Source: Bacteroidia bacterium
GTDB lineage: Bacteria; Bacteroidota; Bacteroidia; Palsa-965
Length of the DNA stretch: 64,000 bases
Direction: 5' to 3'
Assembly (NCBI GenBank): GCA_023151315.1
Contig: JAKLJE010000010.1
Coordinates: forward strand, 86,861 to 150,860
Shown in pieces: positions 27,194 to 35,440 of this stretch. The position numbers and the translations under genes are program-made. Within the stretch, counting starts at the first letter, position 1; every line of letters starts with the position of its first letter. The notes beneath the pieces were generated by a model. The model was not told the DNA's origin and ran no database searches. It saw nothing but the letters and a program-made list of their open reading frames with translations.

Positions 27194-28581
27194 ATGTAAT
27201 CTGTTTTAGGAATTGATGTTTCTGAAATTGATTTGAATCCGCCTTCTATTTCCGAGAAATTTCTGTATCCTCGGGCCTGAAGTATTGAAGCTGCAATCAT
27301 ACTGCGATATCCTGCAGCGCAGTGAATGAAGAAGTGCTCATCGGGATTGATGTCTTTAATCCAGTCGTTGATATACTGCAGTGGTTTACTGTAAGCATCT
27401 TCCACGTGTTCAGCAGCGTATTCGCTTTCTTTACGTACATCAATCACTTTGATTTTTTCAGCTGCAAATTTATCAGCGAACTGTTGAGCAGAAATTCTGT
27501 TTACCGAATCCGATTCTTTTCCGGATTTCTTCCATGTTTCATAACCGCCATTGAGGTACCCGAGGACGTTATCAAAACCTACTCGACTGAGTCGGGTAAT
27601 TACTTCTTCTTCTTTTCCGGGTTCGCATACCAACAGAATCGGCTGAGAAACGTCTGCAATCATTGCACCCACCCACGGAGCAAAATCTCCGCTGATTCCG
27701 ATATTCACAGATCTTGGTACAAATCCTTTCCAGAATTCATTGTTGGATCGTGTGTCAAGCACAACTGCACCCGTCACTTCAACAGCGGCTTCAAATTCTT
27801 CAGCTGATAACGCACGTTTACCTTTTTCCATTACATCATCAAAACTCCGGTAACCTTTTTTATTCATCATCACATTCAATCCGAAATAGGATGGAGGAGG
27901 AGTAAGTCCATCGGTCACAGCCTTAATAAAAGATGCTTTGTCCGGCTGACGTAATGCGTAGTTCATCTTTTTCTGATTTCCAAGAGAATCTACTGTCTCC
28001 TTCATCATGTTTTTTCCGCACGCACTTCCTGCGCCATGTGCCGGATAAACAGTTACGTCATCAGACAGCGGCATGATTTTGTTCATCAGACTTTCATACA
28101 GTAAACCTGCAAGATCTTCCTGCGTCATGTTCGCTGCTTTCTGAGCCAGATCGGGACGACCAACATCTCCAAGGAAAAGTGTGTCGCCGCTGAACAACGC
28201 CTGATCTTTACCGTTTTCGTCAATAAGAAGGTAGCATGTACTTTCCATTGTATGACCCGGCGTATGCAGCAACTTCATTTTTACATTACCGAATTCAAGA
28301 ATCTGTCCGTCTTCCGCACGGAGTATCTCAAAATCCGGTTTCGCATTGGGACCGTAAACGATTGCTGCACCTGTCTTGCGGCTAAGATCCAGATGACCTG
28401 AAACGAAGTCAGCATGGAAATGTGTTTCAAGAATATATTTCAACTTCACCCCGTCCTTGTTAAGACGATCGATGTAAGGTTGTACTTCGCGAAGCGGATC
28501 AATAATCACGGCCTCATTACCGGAGGTGATGTAGTAAGCTCCTTGTGCAAGGCAGCCGGTGTAGATTTGTTCGATTTTCAT
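27172..28581 (-). CDS. Persulfide dioxygenase-like MBL hydrolase fused to two rhodanese domains
   Basis: A 469-residue cytosolic enzyme. Residues 1-235 are a glyoxalase-II-like metallo-beta-lactamase domain with THFHADFVSGHLDL near 54, LHTPGHTMEST near 105 and GDTLFLGDVGRPDL near 135, the ETHE1/Blh type that oxidises glutathione or CoA persulfide to sulfite. Two rhodanese domains follow: VVLDTRSNNEFWKGFVP near 270, whose Cys-loop reads LLVCEPGKEEE, and VIDVRKESEYAAEHVEDA near 380 with FIHCAAGYRSMIAA. ATG 28581 is chosen: the predicted start of transcription (28604) lies downstream of an alternative start at 28611. It is under an FNR-type box at -41.5. The product sulfite could be exported by the TauE protein upstream. 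Confidence 0.9.
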   Translation of the reverse strand: MKIEQIYTGCLAQGAYYITSGNEAVIIDPLREVQPYIDRLNKDGVKLKYILETHFHADFVSGHLDLSRKTGAAIVYGPNAKPDFEILRAEDGQILEFGNVKMKLLHTPGHTMESTCYLLIDENGKDQALFSGDTLFLGDVGRPDLAQKAANMTQEDLAGLLYESLMNKIMPLSDDVTVYPAHGAGSACGKNMMKETVDSLGNQKKMNYALRQPDKASFIKAVTDGLTPPPSYFGLNVMMNKKGYRSFDDVMEKGKRALSAEEFEAAVEVTGAVVLDTRSNNEFWKGFVPRSVNIGISGDFAPWVGAMIADVSQPILLVCEPGKEEEVITRLSRVGFDNVLGYLNGGYETWKKSGKESDSVNRISAQQFADKFAAEKIKVIDVRKESEYAAEHVEDAYSKPLQYINDWIKDINPDEHFFIHCAAGYRSMIAASILQARGYRNFSEIEGGFKSISETSIPKTDYICQSKVY

Positions 28582-28593
28582 ATCAGTTACAAC

Positions 28594-28606
28594 TAAAGGT
28601 TGGTAG
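28594..28606 (+). repeat. 13-base sequence shared in inverse with the ccoI leader
   Basis: TAAAGGTTGGTAG here recurs as its complement at 40302-40314, in the loop of the ccoI leader hairpin. It covers the predicted 5' end of the persulfide-dioxygenase mRNA. Confidence 0.6.
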
Positions 28607-28608
28607 TA

Positions 28609-28616
28609 CAAAGGTC
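28609..28616 (-). promoter_or_regulatory. -7 element of the persulfide dioxygenase promoter
   Basis: GACCTTTG (TAnnTTTG with the first T replaced), nearly identical to the ccoI element CACCTTTG. It predicts transcription from about 28604. Confidence 0.5.
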
Positions 28617-28638
28617 GTTACTGCATTGAGAATTGTCA

Positions 28639-28652
28639 GTAACATTGGTTAC
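28639..28652 (-). promoter_or_regulatory. FNR/CRP-family palindrome upstream of the persulfide dioxygenase
   Basis: GTAAC-ATTG-GTTAC is a perfect inverted repeat with a four-base spacer, centred at 28645.5, exactly 41.5 bp before the predicted start at 28604, the class II activator position. A second inverted pair, GTTACTG (28617-28623) and CAGTAAC (28637-28643), overlaps it. Confidence 0.6.
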
Positions 28653-28655
28653 AGG

Positions 28656-29462
28656 CTATTTAACCCCGGGGAACGCTAGTTCCTTCACCAGAATATAGAT
28701 ACCCATAATCAGAATGAAATATCCGAATGCAGGTTTCAGCTTTTTACCATCGATGCGTTTCGACAATGCGATACCCATAAATCCGCCCGCAATTGCGAAG
28801 ACTGATACAAGCAGAAGAAACTTCCAGTCTGTATTACTCTGATGTGATTCTCCAATGAATCCAATCAATGATTTTGCGGCAATGATAACAAGTGAAGTAC
28901 CAACGGCCATTTTCATTGGAAGTTTACTGAGTATTACAAGGGCGGGAATGATAAGGAATCCGCCTCCGGCTCCAACTAAACCGGTAAGCGAACCGACTAC
29001 CAATCCTTCTATAATGATCATCGGATAGTTGAAAGTACGGACTGCAGTATCTGATTCTTCTTTGAATTTTACTTTTTTAATCATGCTGTAGGAAGCTGCA
29101 ATCATCAGTATTGCGAAAAGTGTGAGCATGAAAAGATTCTTAGTGAATTGGAATTCGCCAATAGAAAAGAAGAGGTCAGGAAGCGCAGGGACGAGCCAGG
29201 CACGTGTTGCGAACACAGCGATAATGGAAGGAATCCCGAATATTACAGCAGTCTTGATGTCAACAAGCTGACGGCGGAAATAACTTACTGAACTGAATGC
29301 ACTAGTAATCCCGACAATAAATAGGGAGTAGCCCGTTGCTGTAACGGTATCCAATCCGAACAGATAATACAGCACAGGGACAGTGAGAATGCTTCCGCCT
29401 CCTCCGATCAGCCCTAAGGCGATTCCTATAAAGACAGAAGCTATGTAACCTGCAATTTCCAT
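28656..29462 (-). CDS. TauE/SafE-family sulfite/sulfur-anion exporter
   Basis: A 268-residue inner-membrane protein with about eight helices. Both TauE repeats show the family glycine motif: GLIGGGGSILTVPVLYYLFG near residues 18-37 and GLVGAGGGFLIIPALVIL near 157-174. The likely cargo is sulfite or a similar sulfonate/sulfur anion, consistent with the neighbouring persulfide dioxygenase that makes sulfite. It has its own promoter with an FNR-type box at -41.5. Confidence 0.85.
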   Translation of the reverse strand: MEIAGYIASVFIGIALGLIGGGGSILTVPVLYYLFGLDTVTATGYSLFIVGITSAFSSVSYFRRQLVDIKTAVIFGIPSIIAVFATRAWLVPALPDLFFSIGEFQFTKNLFMLTLFAILMIAASYSMIKKVKFKEESDTAVRTFNYPMIIIEGLVVGSLTGLVGAGGGFLIIPALVILSKLPMKMAVGTSLVIIAAKSLIGFIGESHQSNTDWKFLLLVSVFAIAGGFMGIALSKRIDGKKLKPAFGYFILIMGIYILVKELAFPGVK

Positions 29463-29479
29463 GGTAGCGTATTCGGATG

Positions 29480-29487
29480 CAAATATC
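29480..29487 (-). promoter_or_regulatory. -7 element of the tauE promoter
   Basis: GATATTTG (one deviation from TAnnTTTG) predicts a start at about 29475, giving a 12-base leader before ATG 29462. Confidence 0.45.
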
Positions 29488-29507
29488 CGACACCTACCGA
29501 CTTCAGC

Positions 29508-29525
29508 TTGTTACAAAAGTTACAA
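29508..29525 (-). promoter_or_regulatory. FNR/CRP-family palindrome upstream of tauE
   Basis: TTGTTACAAAAGTTACAA: arms TTGTTAC and GTTACAA around AAAA, palindromic except one pair. The centre at 29516.5 is exactly 41.5 bp from the predicted start 29475. Confidence 0.55.
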
Positions 29526-29576
29526 TTTCTATGCGTATTGTGATTTTACCCCAATAGGAGGACCGCAGATTGCCGT

Positions 29577-30032
29577 TTAACGATTTTCTTCAGCATGCCA
29601 TTCTGCCCAGGAAGTTGGAGTTTCAACAAGTCGGATTGTCTGCAGAGAAATATTTTCCGGAAATGCACTGTGCAACATGTGAACGAAGTGAGTCAACAGC
29701 ATTTCACAGGTAGGAGAGAAATTGGTATAATGAACTTTGGTGTTCTGATCGTTGATGCCGTATTTGTCTTTGTCCTCAATGTTGATCACGGCAGAATGAT
29801 CGTATTGCGAAATGATTTTCTCCGTTACGATCGCTTTGATGTCAGCGAAATCGGCTACCATTCCTGCTTTCGGGTGTCCGGGCTGTTCCAGAGGTTTGCC
29901 TGCAACAGTTATTTCTAATGAGTAAGTATGACCATGAAGGTTCTTGCACAGACCGTCGTGATTGGTCAGGGCATGCGCCATGCTGAATGAGAAAACTTTT
30001 GTAACACGGATGGTCGGAAGTCGGTAGCTCAT
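29577..30032 (-). CDS. queD: 6-carboxytetrahydropterin synthase QueD / PTPS family
   Basis: A 151-residue pterin synthase family enzyme. Zinc ligands are visible in SMAHALTNHDGLCKNLHGHTYSLEI (residues 17-41), and the Asp/His catalytic relay in YDHSAVIN near 82 and VHYTNFSPTCEMLL near 104. In Bacteroidota this family makes 6-carboxytetrahydropterin for queuosine. It is the last gene of the cbb3 block, two bases after hemN, an unusual partner for an oxidase operon; the link may be only positional. Confidence 0.85.
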   Translation of the reverse strand: MSYRLPTIRVTKVFSFSMAHALTNHDGLCKNLHGHTYSLEITVAGKPLEQPGHPKAGMVADFADIKAIVTEKIISQYDHSAVINIEDKDKYGINDQNTKVHYTNFSPTCEMLLTHFVHMLHSAFPENISLQTIRLVETPTSWAEWHAEENR

Positions 30033-30034
30033 AA

Positions 30035-31411
30035 TTAAGCAGTTCTGCTGAACATTGTTTTTTCGCCTTTACTTCTGTAAAGACGCGCATCAAAGCATGC
30101 TGCAATATTACGAAGGAATGCCTGACCGGTCTCTGTCACCTCAACGGAATGTTCAGTTACAATGCACAATCCATCTTCTTCGAGTGGCTTTAATAGTTCG
30201 AGTGTGGTTTGCAGAAAATCGCACTGATCATTCTCGTTGCTCCAGTTTGTTTTGTTTCTGCACATGATGTTCAGCACATGTTTACGCAGAATAATATCTT
30301 CTGCACTTAACAAATGTCCTCTGTGCAAAGGAAGCTTGTTTGCATCTATTGCTTCGTTCCACTCTTCAAGCGTTTTCGCATTTTGTGAAAACATGGTTTG
30401 AGCATCACTTATAGAGGAAGGTCCGATTCCCAACAATAAAGGATTATTGTGAGTCGTATAACCCATGAAGTTTCGGTGCAGCGTTCCGTTCTTCACAGCA
30501 GTGAAGAGCTCATCATCCGGCAGCGCAAAATGATCCATCCCGATTTCAATATAACCTGCTTCTTCAAGCATTTCTCTGCCTGTCTCATAAAGATTCCGCT
30601 TTACATCTCCATTTGGAAGATCGGCATCTTCGTATCCGCGTTGTCCGGGTTTCATCCACGGAACGTGGGCGTAAGAATAGAACGCAATGCGATCGGGGCG
30701 GATATTCAGAACGTGATTTACTGTTTCACGAATGGTTGCTTCTGTCTGAAAAGGTAAACCGTAAATGAGATCAAAGTTTACAGAGTTGTATCCCATTGCA
30801 CGCGCTTCTTCTGTAACACGCTGCACATCTTCCGGTGATTGAAAGCGATGAATGGCTTTCTGTACTCGCTTATCGAAATCCTGAACGCCCAAACTGATGC
30901 GTTTGAATCCTGCATTGAATAAAACACGCAGATGCTCTGTTGTGGTACTTGCAGGATGTGCTTCAAAACTTAAAGCTGCGTCTTTCTCAATGATCGCAGA
31001 TGATTCAATTCCGTCAAGCAGAGCTTTCAGGTTTGAAGGACTGAAAAATGTTGGTGTTCCGCCTCCGAGATGTAGTTCGGAAATGTGTGGCGTTTCCTCA
31101 AGTATATCGAGATACATCGCCCATTCTTTGAGCAGTCGATCGATATATGGCTCTTCAACTTTGTGGTTGGTTGTGATACGTGTGTTGCATGCGCAGTAAG
31201 TACACAGACTTTCACAGAAAAGAAGATGAACGTACAGGCTTAATGATTTTCCTCCTGTGAGCCAGGCGTCCTGAATAGCACGTTTCCAAACTTCTTCGTC
31301 AGGTGCATCTTTATCCCAGAACGGAACAGTAGGGTAGCTGGTGTACCGTGGTAATGCCTGATCGTATTTGCGAATCAGTTCTTTGCTTATTGTTTGTGTC
31401 GATGACAACAT
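30035..31411 (-). CDS. hemN: Oxygen-independent coproporphyrinogen III oxidase HemN
   Basis: A 458-residue radical SAM enzyme that decarboxylates coproporphyrinogen III without oxygen. The N-terminal signature YDQALPRYTSYPTVPFWD is HemN-specific, the [4Fe-4S] triad is CESLCTYCACN near 67-77, ELHLGGGTPTFFSP near 115 follows, and FDLIYGLPFQT near 210 is typical. It supplies haem when oxygen is low, fitting the neighbouring high-affinity oxidase. The 5' end overlaps the safE-like gene by 25 bases. Confidence 0.95.
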   Translation of the reverse strand: MLSSTQTISKELIRKYDQALPRYTSYPTVPFWDKDAPDEEVWKRAIQDAWLTGGKSLSLYVHLLFCESLCTYCACNTRITTNHKVEEPYIDRLLKEWAMYLDILEETPHISELHLGGGTPTFFSPSNLKALLDGIESSAIIEKDAALSFEAHPASTTTEHLRVLFNAGFKRISLGVQDFDKRVQKAIHRFQSPEDVQRVTEEARAMGYNSVNFDLIYGLPFQTEATIRETVNHVLNIRPDRIAFYSYAHVPWMKPGQRGYEDADLPNGDVKRNLYETGREMLEEAGYIEIGMDHFALPDDELFTAVKNGTLHRNFMGYTTHNNPLLLGIGPSSISDAQTMFSQNAKTLEEWNEAIDANKLPLHRGHLLSAEDIILRKHVLNIMCRNKTNWSNENDQCDFLQTTLELLKPLEEDGLCIVTEHSVEVTETGQAFLRNIAACFDARLYRSKGEKTMFSRTA

Positions 31412-32091
31412 GCTACTTCTTTTTCTTTGTATTCAGGACTGATGTATGGAATGCCCAGACCCATTCCGCGAACTATAAGCAACAAAGCCATAACTGTAAT
31501 GAAGACGGGAACCGCTTTGCGTAAACGCATTCTGAATTTTTCGTTGATGCGGGATCCTGCCATCCCAAGTGCCATGAGCGCCGGAATTGTTCCCAAACCG
31601 AAAATCAAACCGAAGAGTGCGCCTTGCCACCAGCTGCCCGTTGATGCAGCACCTGCAAGTGCAGCGTAAACAAGTCCGCAAGGTAACAGACCGTTCATTA
31701 GTCCGATTGCGAACAATGAAGAACGATTCTTTGACGCCAGAAGTTTTCCGAGAATACTTCTCACTTTGTTGTAACCGGTTTGAACGAATCCCGGGAGTTT
31801 CATTTTCTCACCTGCATAACTTGCGATCAATCCTGCGAGAATGATAACACCCGCCACAATAGAAAGCGTCTGCTGACCACCGGCCCATAATAATGCACTT
31901 CCCGCCAATCCGGATAATGAACCCAGAACTGCGTAAGTGACAGCTCTGCCTGTGTTGTACAGAAAGAGACCGCTGAATCTTTTTAGCCCCGGTTCATTTC
32001 CCCGAGGCAGAGCCAACACGATCGGGCCGCACATTCCCACACAATGCAGACTTCCTGCAGCGCCGAGTAGTAATGCCGTTAACAGATACAT
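31387..32091 (-). CDS. SafE/DUF-type membrane protein of the cbb3 cluster
   Basis: A 234-residue membrane protein with about six helices. It begins MYLLTALLLGAAGSLHCVGMCGPIVLALP; the GSLHCVGMCG motif with two Cys and a His is the hallmark of the TauE/SafE-like family that is found next to ccoI and ccoS genes across phyla, and may help in copper handling. The C-terminus ends in CCHRHKQ, a possible metal site. Part of the ccoS to queD transcription unit. Confidence 0.8.
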   Translation of the reverse strand: MYLLTALLLGAAGSLHCVGMCGPIVLALPRGNEPGLKRFSGLFLYNTGRAVTYAVLGSLSGLAGSALLWAGGQQTLSIVAGVIILAGLIASYAGEKMKLPGFVQTGYNKVRSILGKLLASKNRSSLFAIGLMNGLLPCGLVYAALAGAASTGSWWQGALFGLIFGLGTIPALMALGMAGSRINEKFRMRLRKAVPVFITVMALLLIVRGMGLGIPYISPEYKEKEVACCHRHKQ

Positions 32092-32093
32092 GG

Positions 32094-32531
32094 CTATTTA
32101 ATATGAATGGTTGATTCGTAATAGTAATCCTGCCCGGCAGATTTCCACATCACTTTTGTCTGATACATTCCTGCGGAGAACTTGCTTCGAGCGATGCTCA
32201 TCTTCCCGGAGTTATCCAGAGTGATTTGCTCTGCGTAGTCAAGTGCTTTGTTGTCCGGACGGTAGAATACAACTTCTCCTGAAATACCGAGTGAACGTAC
32301 TGTGTCTGGAAATACAATGTTCACCTGCGAATCGTTTACTACAATCGCAGGAGAGAATCCGCTTTTAATCGCAGCATCAGTCTGATCAATCCGGTTCTGA
32401 TATTGTAATTCCTGCTGGTAGTAATCTTCAGCAACAAGATCCACATTCTGGCGCATTGAACTTACAACCAGAAATGCTATGAGAGCAACGAAGCCTCCGT
32501 ATAGCATGAATATTTTTGTTCCCCAACTCAT
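32094..32531 (-). CDS. ccoH: cbb3 oxidase assembly protein CcoH/FixH
   Basis: A 145-residue protein with one N-terminal membrane helix (FMLYGGFVALIAFLVVSSM) and a periplasmic beta-rich domain containing VDLVAEDYYQQELQYQNRID, the FixH family motif. CcoH is needed for stable assembly of cbb3 oxidase. Two bases from the safE-like gene and 34 bases after ccoG. Confidence 0.85.
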   Translation of the reverse strand: MSWGTKIFMLYGGFVALIAFLVVSSMRQNVDLVAEDYYQQELQYQNRIDQTDAAIKSGFSPAIVVNDSQVNIVFPDTVRSLGISGEVVFYRPDNKALDYAEQITLDNSGKMSIARSKFSAGMYQTKVMWKSAGQDYYYESTIHIK

Positions 32532-32546
32532 AGTGTAGCGTTTTAG

Positions 32547-32558
32547 TCAGTTAACTGA
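32547..32558. repeat. Perfect 12-bp palindrome between ccoG and ccoH
   Basis: TCAGTTAACTGA is self-complementary and sits in the 34-base gap between the two genes. It could be a short RNA hairpin or a protein site; nothing more is seen. Confidence 0.4.
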
Positions 32559-32565
32559 TTTGTTT

Positions 32566-33990
32566 TTATCTGTTTATCGGTCCAAGGAAGGTTGTTGATA
32601 CCGTTTGTATTTTCTCATCACCGGAATAGACGTTAATCTTAATTTTCGTCTTCCGTTCTTTAATGTCGTTGCGATTTCTGATGATAAAGAATGTGGACTC
32701 TTTTTTCGATTCTTTCTTCACCACCACATCTTTTCCAACCATTTCAATCTTTCCATCGCCGGTTTCAATTTTAAACGTGATCGGCATATCCTGATTGGTT
32801 TTGTTGATCACTTTAACATTGTAAAGATTTGTAATCGTGTTGTCCGGACGCTCCTGGAATAGCTGTCCACTCGCTCTGAGTACTGTTGCATCAACTGCTG
32901 AACGTGTAACGAGAAGTGTTACGAGTACTCCGATAAGCAAAGTCAAGACTACTGTATATGCTTTCAGTCGTGTTGTATACTTGGTAGGTTTGCTTTCAGC
33001 AATGTTCGCTTCGGATGCATAACGGATCAAACCTGTTGGTTGGTGTGTTTTCACCATCACTTCGTCGCAGGCATCAATACATGCTGTGCAGTTAACACAT
33101 TCCAACTGAGTGCCGTTGCGAATATCAATTCCGGTAGGACACACTTTCACACATAAACCGCAATCAACGCAGGAACCGGCTTTCTCCACGTCCGCAGTTT
33201 TGCGGTGTTTGGTTCTCGGTTCACCGCGTACGTAATCATATGCAACGACAATTGAGTTCCTGTCGAGGAGTACACCTTGCAGGCGACCATAAGGACATAC
33301 AATAATGCAGGCTTGTTCCCGGAACCAGCTGTAAATAAAGAAGAACACAGAAGAGAAAATGATCATTGCTGTGAATCCGCCTTTGTGCTGGCTGATCGGT
33401 TCGCTTACGATTTTAAACAACTCATCCGTTCCGATAATATAACTCAGGAAAGTGTTGGCAATGATTACGGCCAGAACGAAGAAGATGGCGAGTTTTGATC
33501 CACGCTTCAATATTTTTTCCTGATTCCATGGCTGATCACGAAGCTTGCGTTGTTGATCTGCATTTCCTTCAATAGCATATTCGATTTTCCGGAAGATGAG
33601 TTCCATGAAAACGGTTTGCGGGCAAATCCATCCGCAGAAAACACGACCGAATGCAATGGTGAAGAGAATGACAAACACCATGAAGGTGAGCATTCCGATT
33701 CCGAAGATGATAAAATCCTGAGGCCAGAAAATCGCACCGAAGATGATAAACTTCCGTTCGAGGATGTTGATCAGAAACAGAGGCTGACCGCCAATCCTGA
33801 CGAACGGAAGTGTAAAGAATATTACAACGTAGAGATAACTGAGGAGCGTTCGCTTATCATACAATTTTCCATGAGGCTTCTTCGGAAATATCCAATTGCG
33901 TTTGCCTTCATCGTTTATTGTTGCGATGGAATCCCTATATGATTCGTCTCGCTTTATATCGTTCTGCACTTTATTCTCCTCGGTACTCAT
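32566..33990 (-). CDS. ccoG: cbb3 oxidase accessory ferredoxin CcoG/RdxA
   Basis: A 474-residue membrane iron-sulfur protein. It has five or so membrane helices, the family core FCGWICPQTVFMELIFRKIE near 121-140, a bacterial ferredoxin domain with CVDCGLCVKVCPTG near 265 and CVNCTACIDACDEV near 288, and a C-terminal Ig-like periplasmic domain. CcoG reduces copper(II) for delivery to the oxidase in other bacteria. Co-transcribed with ccoP upstream. Confidence 0.92.
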   Translation of the reverse strand: MSTEENKVQNDIKRDESYRDSIATINDEGKRNWIFPKKPHGKLYDKRTLLSYLYVVIFFTLPFVRIGGQPLFLINILERKFIIFGAIFWPQDFIIFGIGMLTFMVFVILFTIAFGRVFCGWICPQTVFMELIFRKIEYAIEGNADQQRKLRDQPWNQEKILKRGSKLAIFFVLAVIIANTFLSYIIGTDELFKIVSEPISQHKGGFTAMIIFSSVFFFIYSWFREQACIIVCPYGRLQGVLLDRNSIVVAYDYVRGEPRTKHRKTADVEKAGSCVDCGLCVKVCPTGIDIRNGTQLECVNCTACIDACDEVMVKTHQPTGLIRYASEANIAESKPTKYTTRLKAYTVVLTLLIGVLVTLLVTRSAVDATVLRASGQLFQERPDNTITNLYNVKVINKTNQDMPITFKIETGDGKIEMVGKDVVVKKESKKESTFFIIRNRNDIKERKTKIKINVYSGDEKIQTVSTTFLGPINR

Positions 33991-34013
33991 ATTGCTTGGT
34001 AGCTTTTATTTAT

Positions 34014-35234
34014 TTACTTCTTCGCGGCAGTATCTGCTTTTGGTTTGAGACTGTCGCTTTTACTGAGACTATCGCTCTTAGTTGAGTCAGCGACCGGAGT
34101 TGCTCCTTCTTCCACCCACAATTCACCTTCCGGAGCTTTCGCATTAGCTGGATTTGTTCCGCGGATCGAAAGAATGTAGCTGGCAACCTGTTGAATTTCC
34201 AAAGGTTTCAGATCCTGTTCCCATGACTTCATCCCTTTATCAGTCCAACCGTATTTAATGGATTTGAACACGTTTACAATCCCGCCTTTGTGAATCCAGT
34301 AATCATCAGTGAGGTTCGGTCCGAGACCTTCTTTACCTTCACCTGCATCGCCGTGACACATTGCGCAGTTGGTAGTATACACACCTTTACCGCTGCTGAT
34401 AGCCGCCGCATCGGTTAGTGCTGTAACGTTGGACTCATCAACAAGATTGGCATTAGCCTTTTTGTATTCGGCAATTTTTCTTTCGGCGTCAACAACTTCC
34501 TGATCGTATTCCTGTGCTTGTGTTTTGCCCGTATGTAATACATGGTAATTGATCATGTAAACCACACCTACCACGATGGTCAGATAGAATCCGTATTTCC
34601 ACCATGGCGGCAGATTATTATCCAACTCCTGAATTCCATCGTAGTCGTGATCCATCAATAACGCTGCTTCAACTTCCGGTGACTGTGCATCGGTAATGGA
34701 GCGCATGATTTCAGTTTCCATGATGGCAGAAGCCGCTTTCTCTGCAACTGTTTTCGTGTAATCAGCTTCTTTACGAATCAGGTTAATACCTGTACGATAG
34801 AGCATATACACGATCAGTAATTCAACAATGATAACGCTGAGCATCACGAAGAAGGTGATGGCGCCGAGTCCCCAGTAATCAAAAGGAGCTTCCGGAACTG
34901 CCGCTGCATCCGCTGCCGGAGCTGCTGCATCCTGAGCCATTGCCGATACTGAAAGAAGGAGAAAGGCAATCATCGCAATAGTATTCTTCGAACTGCTGCC
35001 TTCTGCTTTGGATTGTTTCACTTTCAGTGAAGCACCTGCTTTAACGAATTCCGACATTCCAATGATAACGAACGCAAGCATAACGATTACGCCGAGCATC
35101 ACCAGAAATACGCCGTTGGAGAAAACAGTTTGTGTAACCACTTCTCCCTTGGCATTGTCTTGAGCCGACAGCAACACAGGAGTAAATCCCGCTGCAATTG
35201 CTGTTAGTTTGATTTTTAGGCTGTTGATTGTCAT
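34014..35234 (-). CDS. ccoP: cbb3 oxidase subunit III CcoP (mono-haem form)
   Basis: A 406-residue membrane cytochrome c. The N-terminal 130 residues are an unusual extension with two hydrophobic segments, the second ending in AMIAFLLLSVSAMAQDA like a signal peptide, followed by an Ala-Pro-rich linker. The CcoP core then has a helix (GLGAITFFVMLSVIIVELL), the NLPPWWKYGFYLTIVVGVVY helix near 208 and a single cytochrome c domain with CAMCHGDAGEGKEGLGPNL near 290. Classical proteobacterial CcoP has two haems c; one is usual in Bacteroidota. The C-terminus is a Ser/Lys/Asp-rich tail. Confidence 0.88.
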   Translation of the reverse strand: MTINSLKIKLTAIAAGFTPVLLSAQDNAKGEVVTQTVFSNGVFLVMLGVIVMLAFVIIGMSEFVKAGASLKVKQSKAEGSSSKNTIAMIAFLLLSVSAMAQDAAAPAADAAAVPEAPFDYWGLGAITFFVMLSVIIVELLIVYMLYRTGINLIRKEADYTKTVAEKAASAIMETEIMRSITDAQSPEVEAALLMDHDYDGIQELDNNLPPWWKYGFYLTIVVGVVYMINYHVLHTGKTQAQEYDQEVVDAERKIAEYKKANANLVDESNVTALTDAAAISSGKGVYTTNCAMCHGDAGEGKEGLGPNLTDDYWIHKGGIVNVFKSIKYGWTDKGMKSWEQDLKPLEIQQVASYILSIRGTNPANAKAPEGELWVEEGATPVADSTKSDSLSKSDSLKPKADTAAKK

Positions 35235-35246
35235 ATAGCTGTTCTG

Positions 35247-35438
35247 TTATTCGGTTCTGTAATCGTTATTCTCTTGGTCTGATTCAATGGCCATTGCAGC
35301 CAGTTTGTTCATTCTCTTCTTATCAGTTCTGAGCAGCCAAACTGCGAGAACTACAAAGAATCCGAAGAATATGAGCAGTGAAATCAAAGGGAAGATTTCG
35401 ATACCTGCGATGCTGGTGAGATAGTTGATGAATTTCAT
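35247..35438 (-). CDS. ccoQ: cbb3 oxidase subunit CcoQ (FixQ-like)
   Basis: A 63-residue single-helix protein (ISLLIFFGFFVVLAVWLLRT) with a basic cytosolic stretch RTDKKRMNKLA directly after the helix, typical of CcoQ, which stabilises CcoP. Position between ccoNO and ccoP, two bases from ccoNO, agrees. Confidence 0.75.
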   Translation of the reverse strand: MKFINYLTSIAGIEIFPLISLLIFFGFFVVLAVWLLRTDKKRMNKLAAMAIESDQENNDYRTE

Positions 35439-35440
35439 GG

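Noticed and set aside
27322..27807. 161-codon plus-strand frame inside the dioxygenase gene
   Set aside because: It is a shadow of a well-supported gene on the other strand, with low-complexity, Phe-rich sequence and no homology; many similar shadows were left out.
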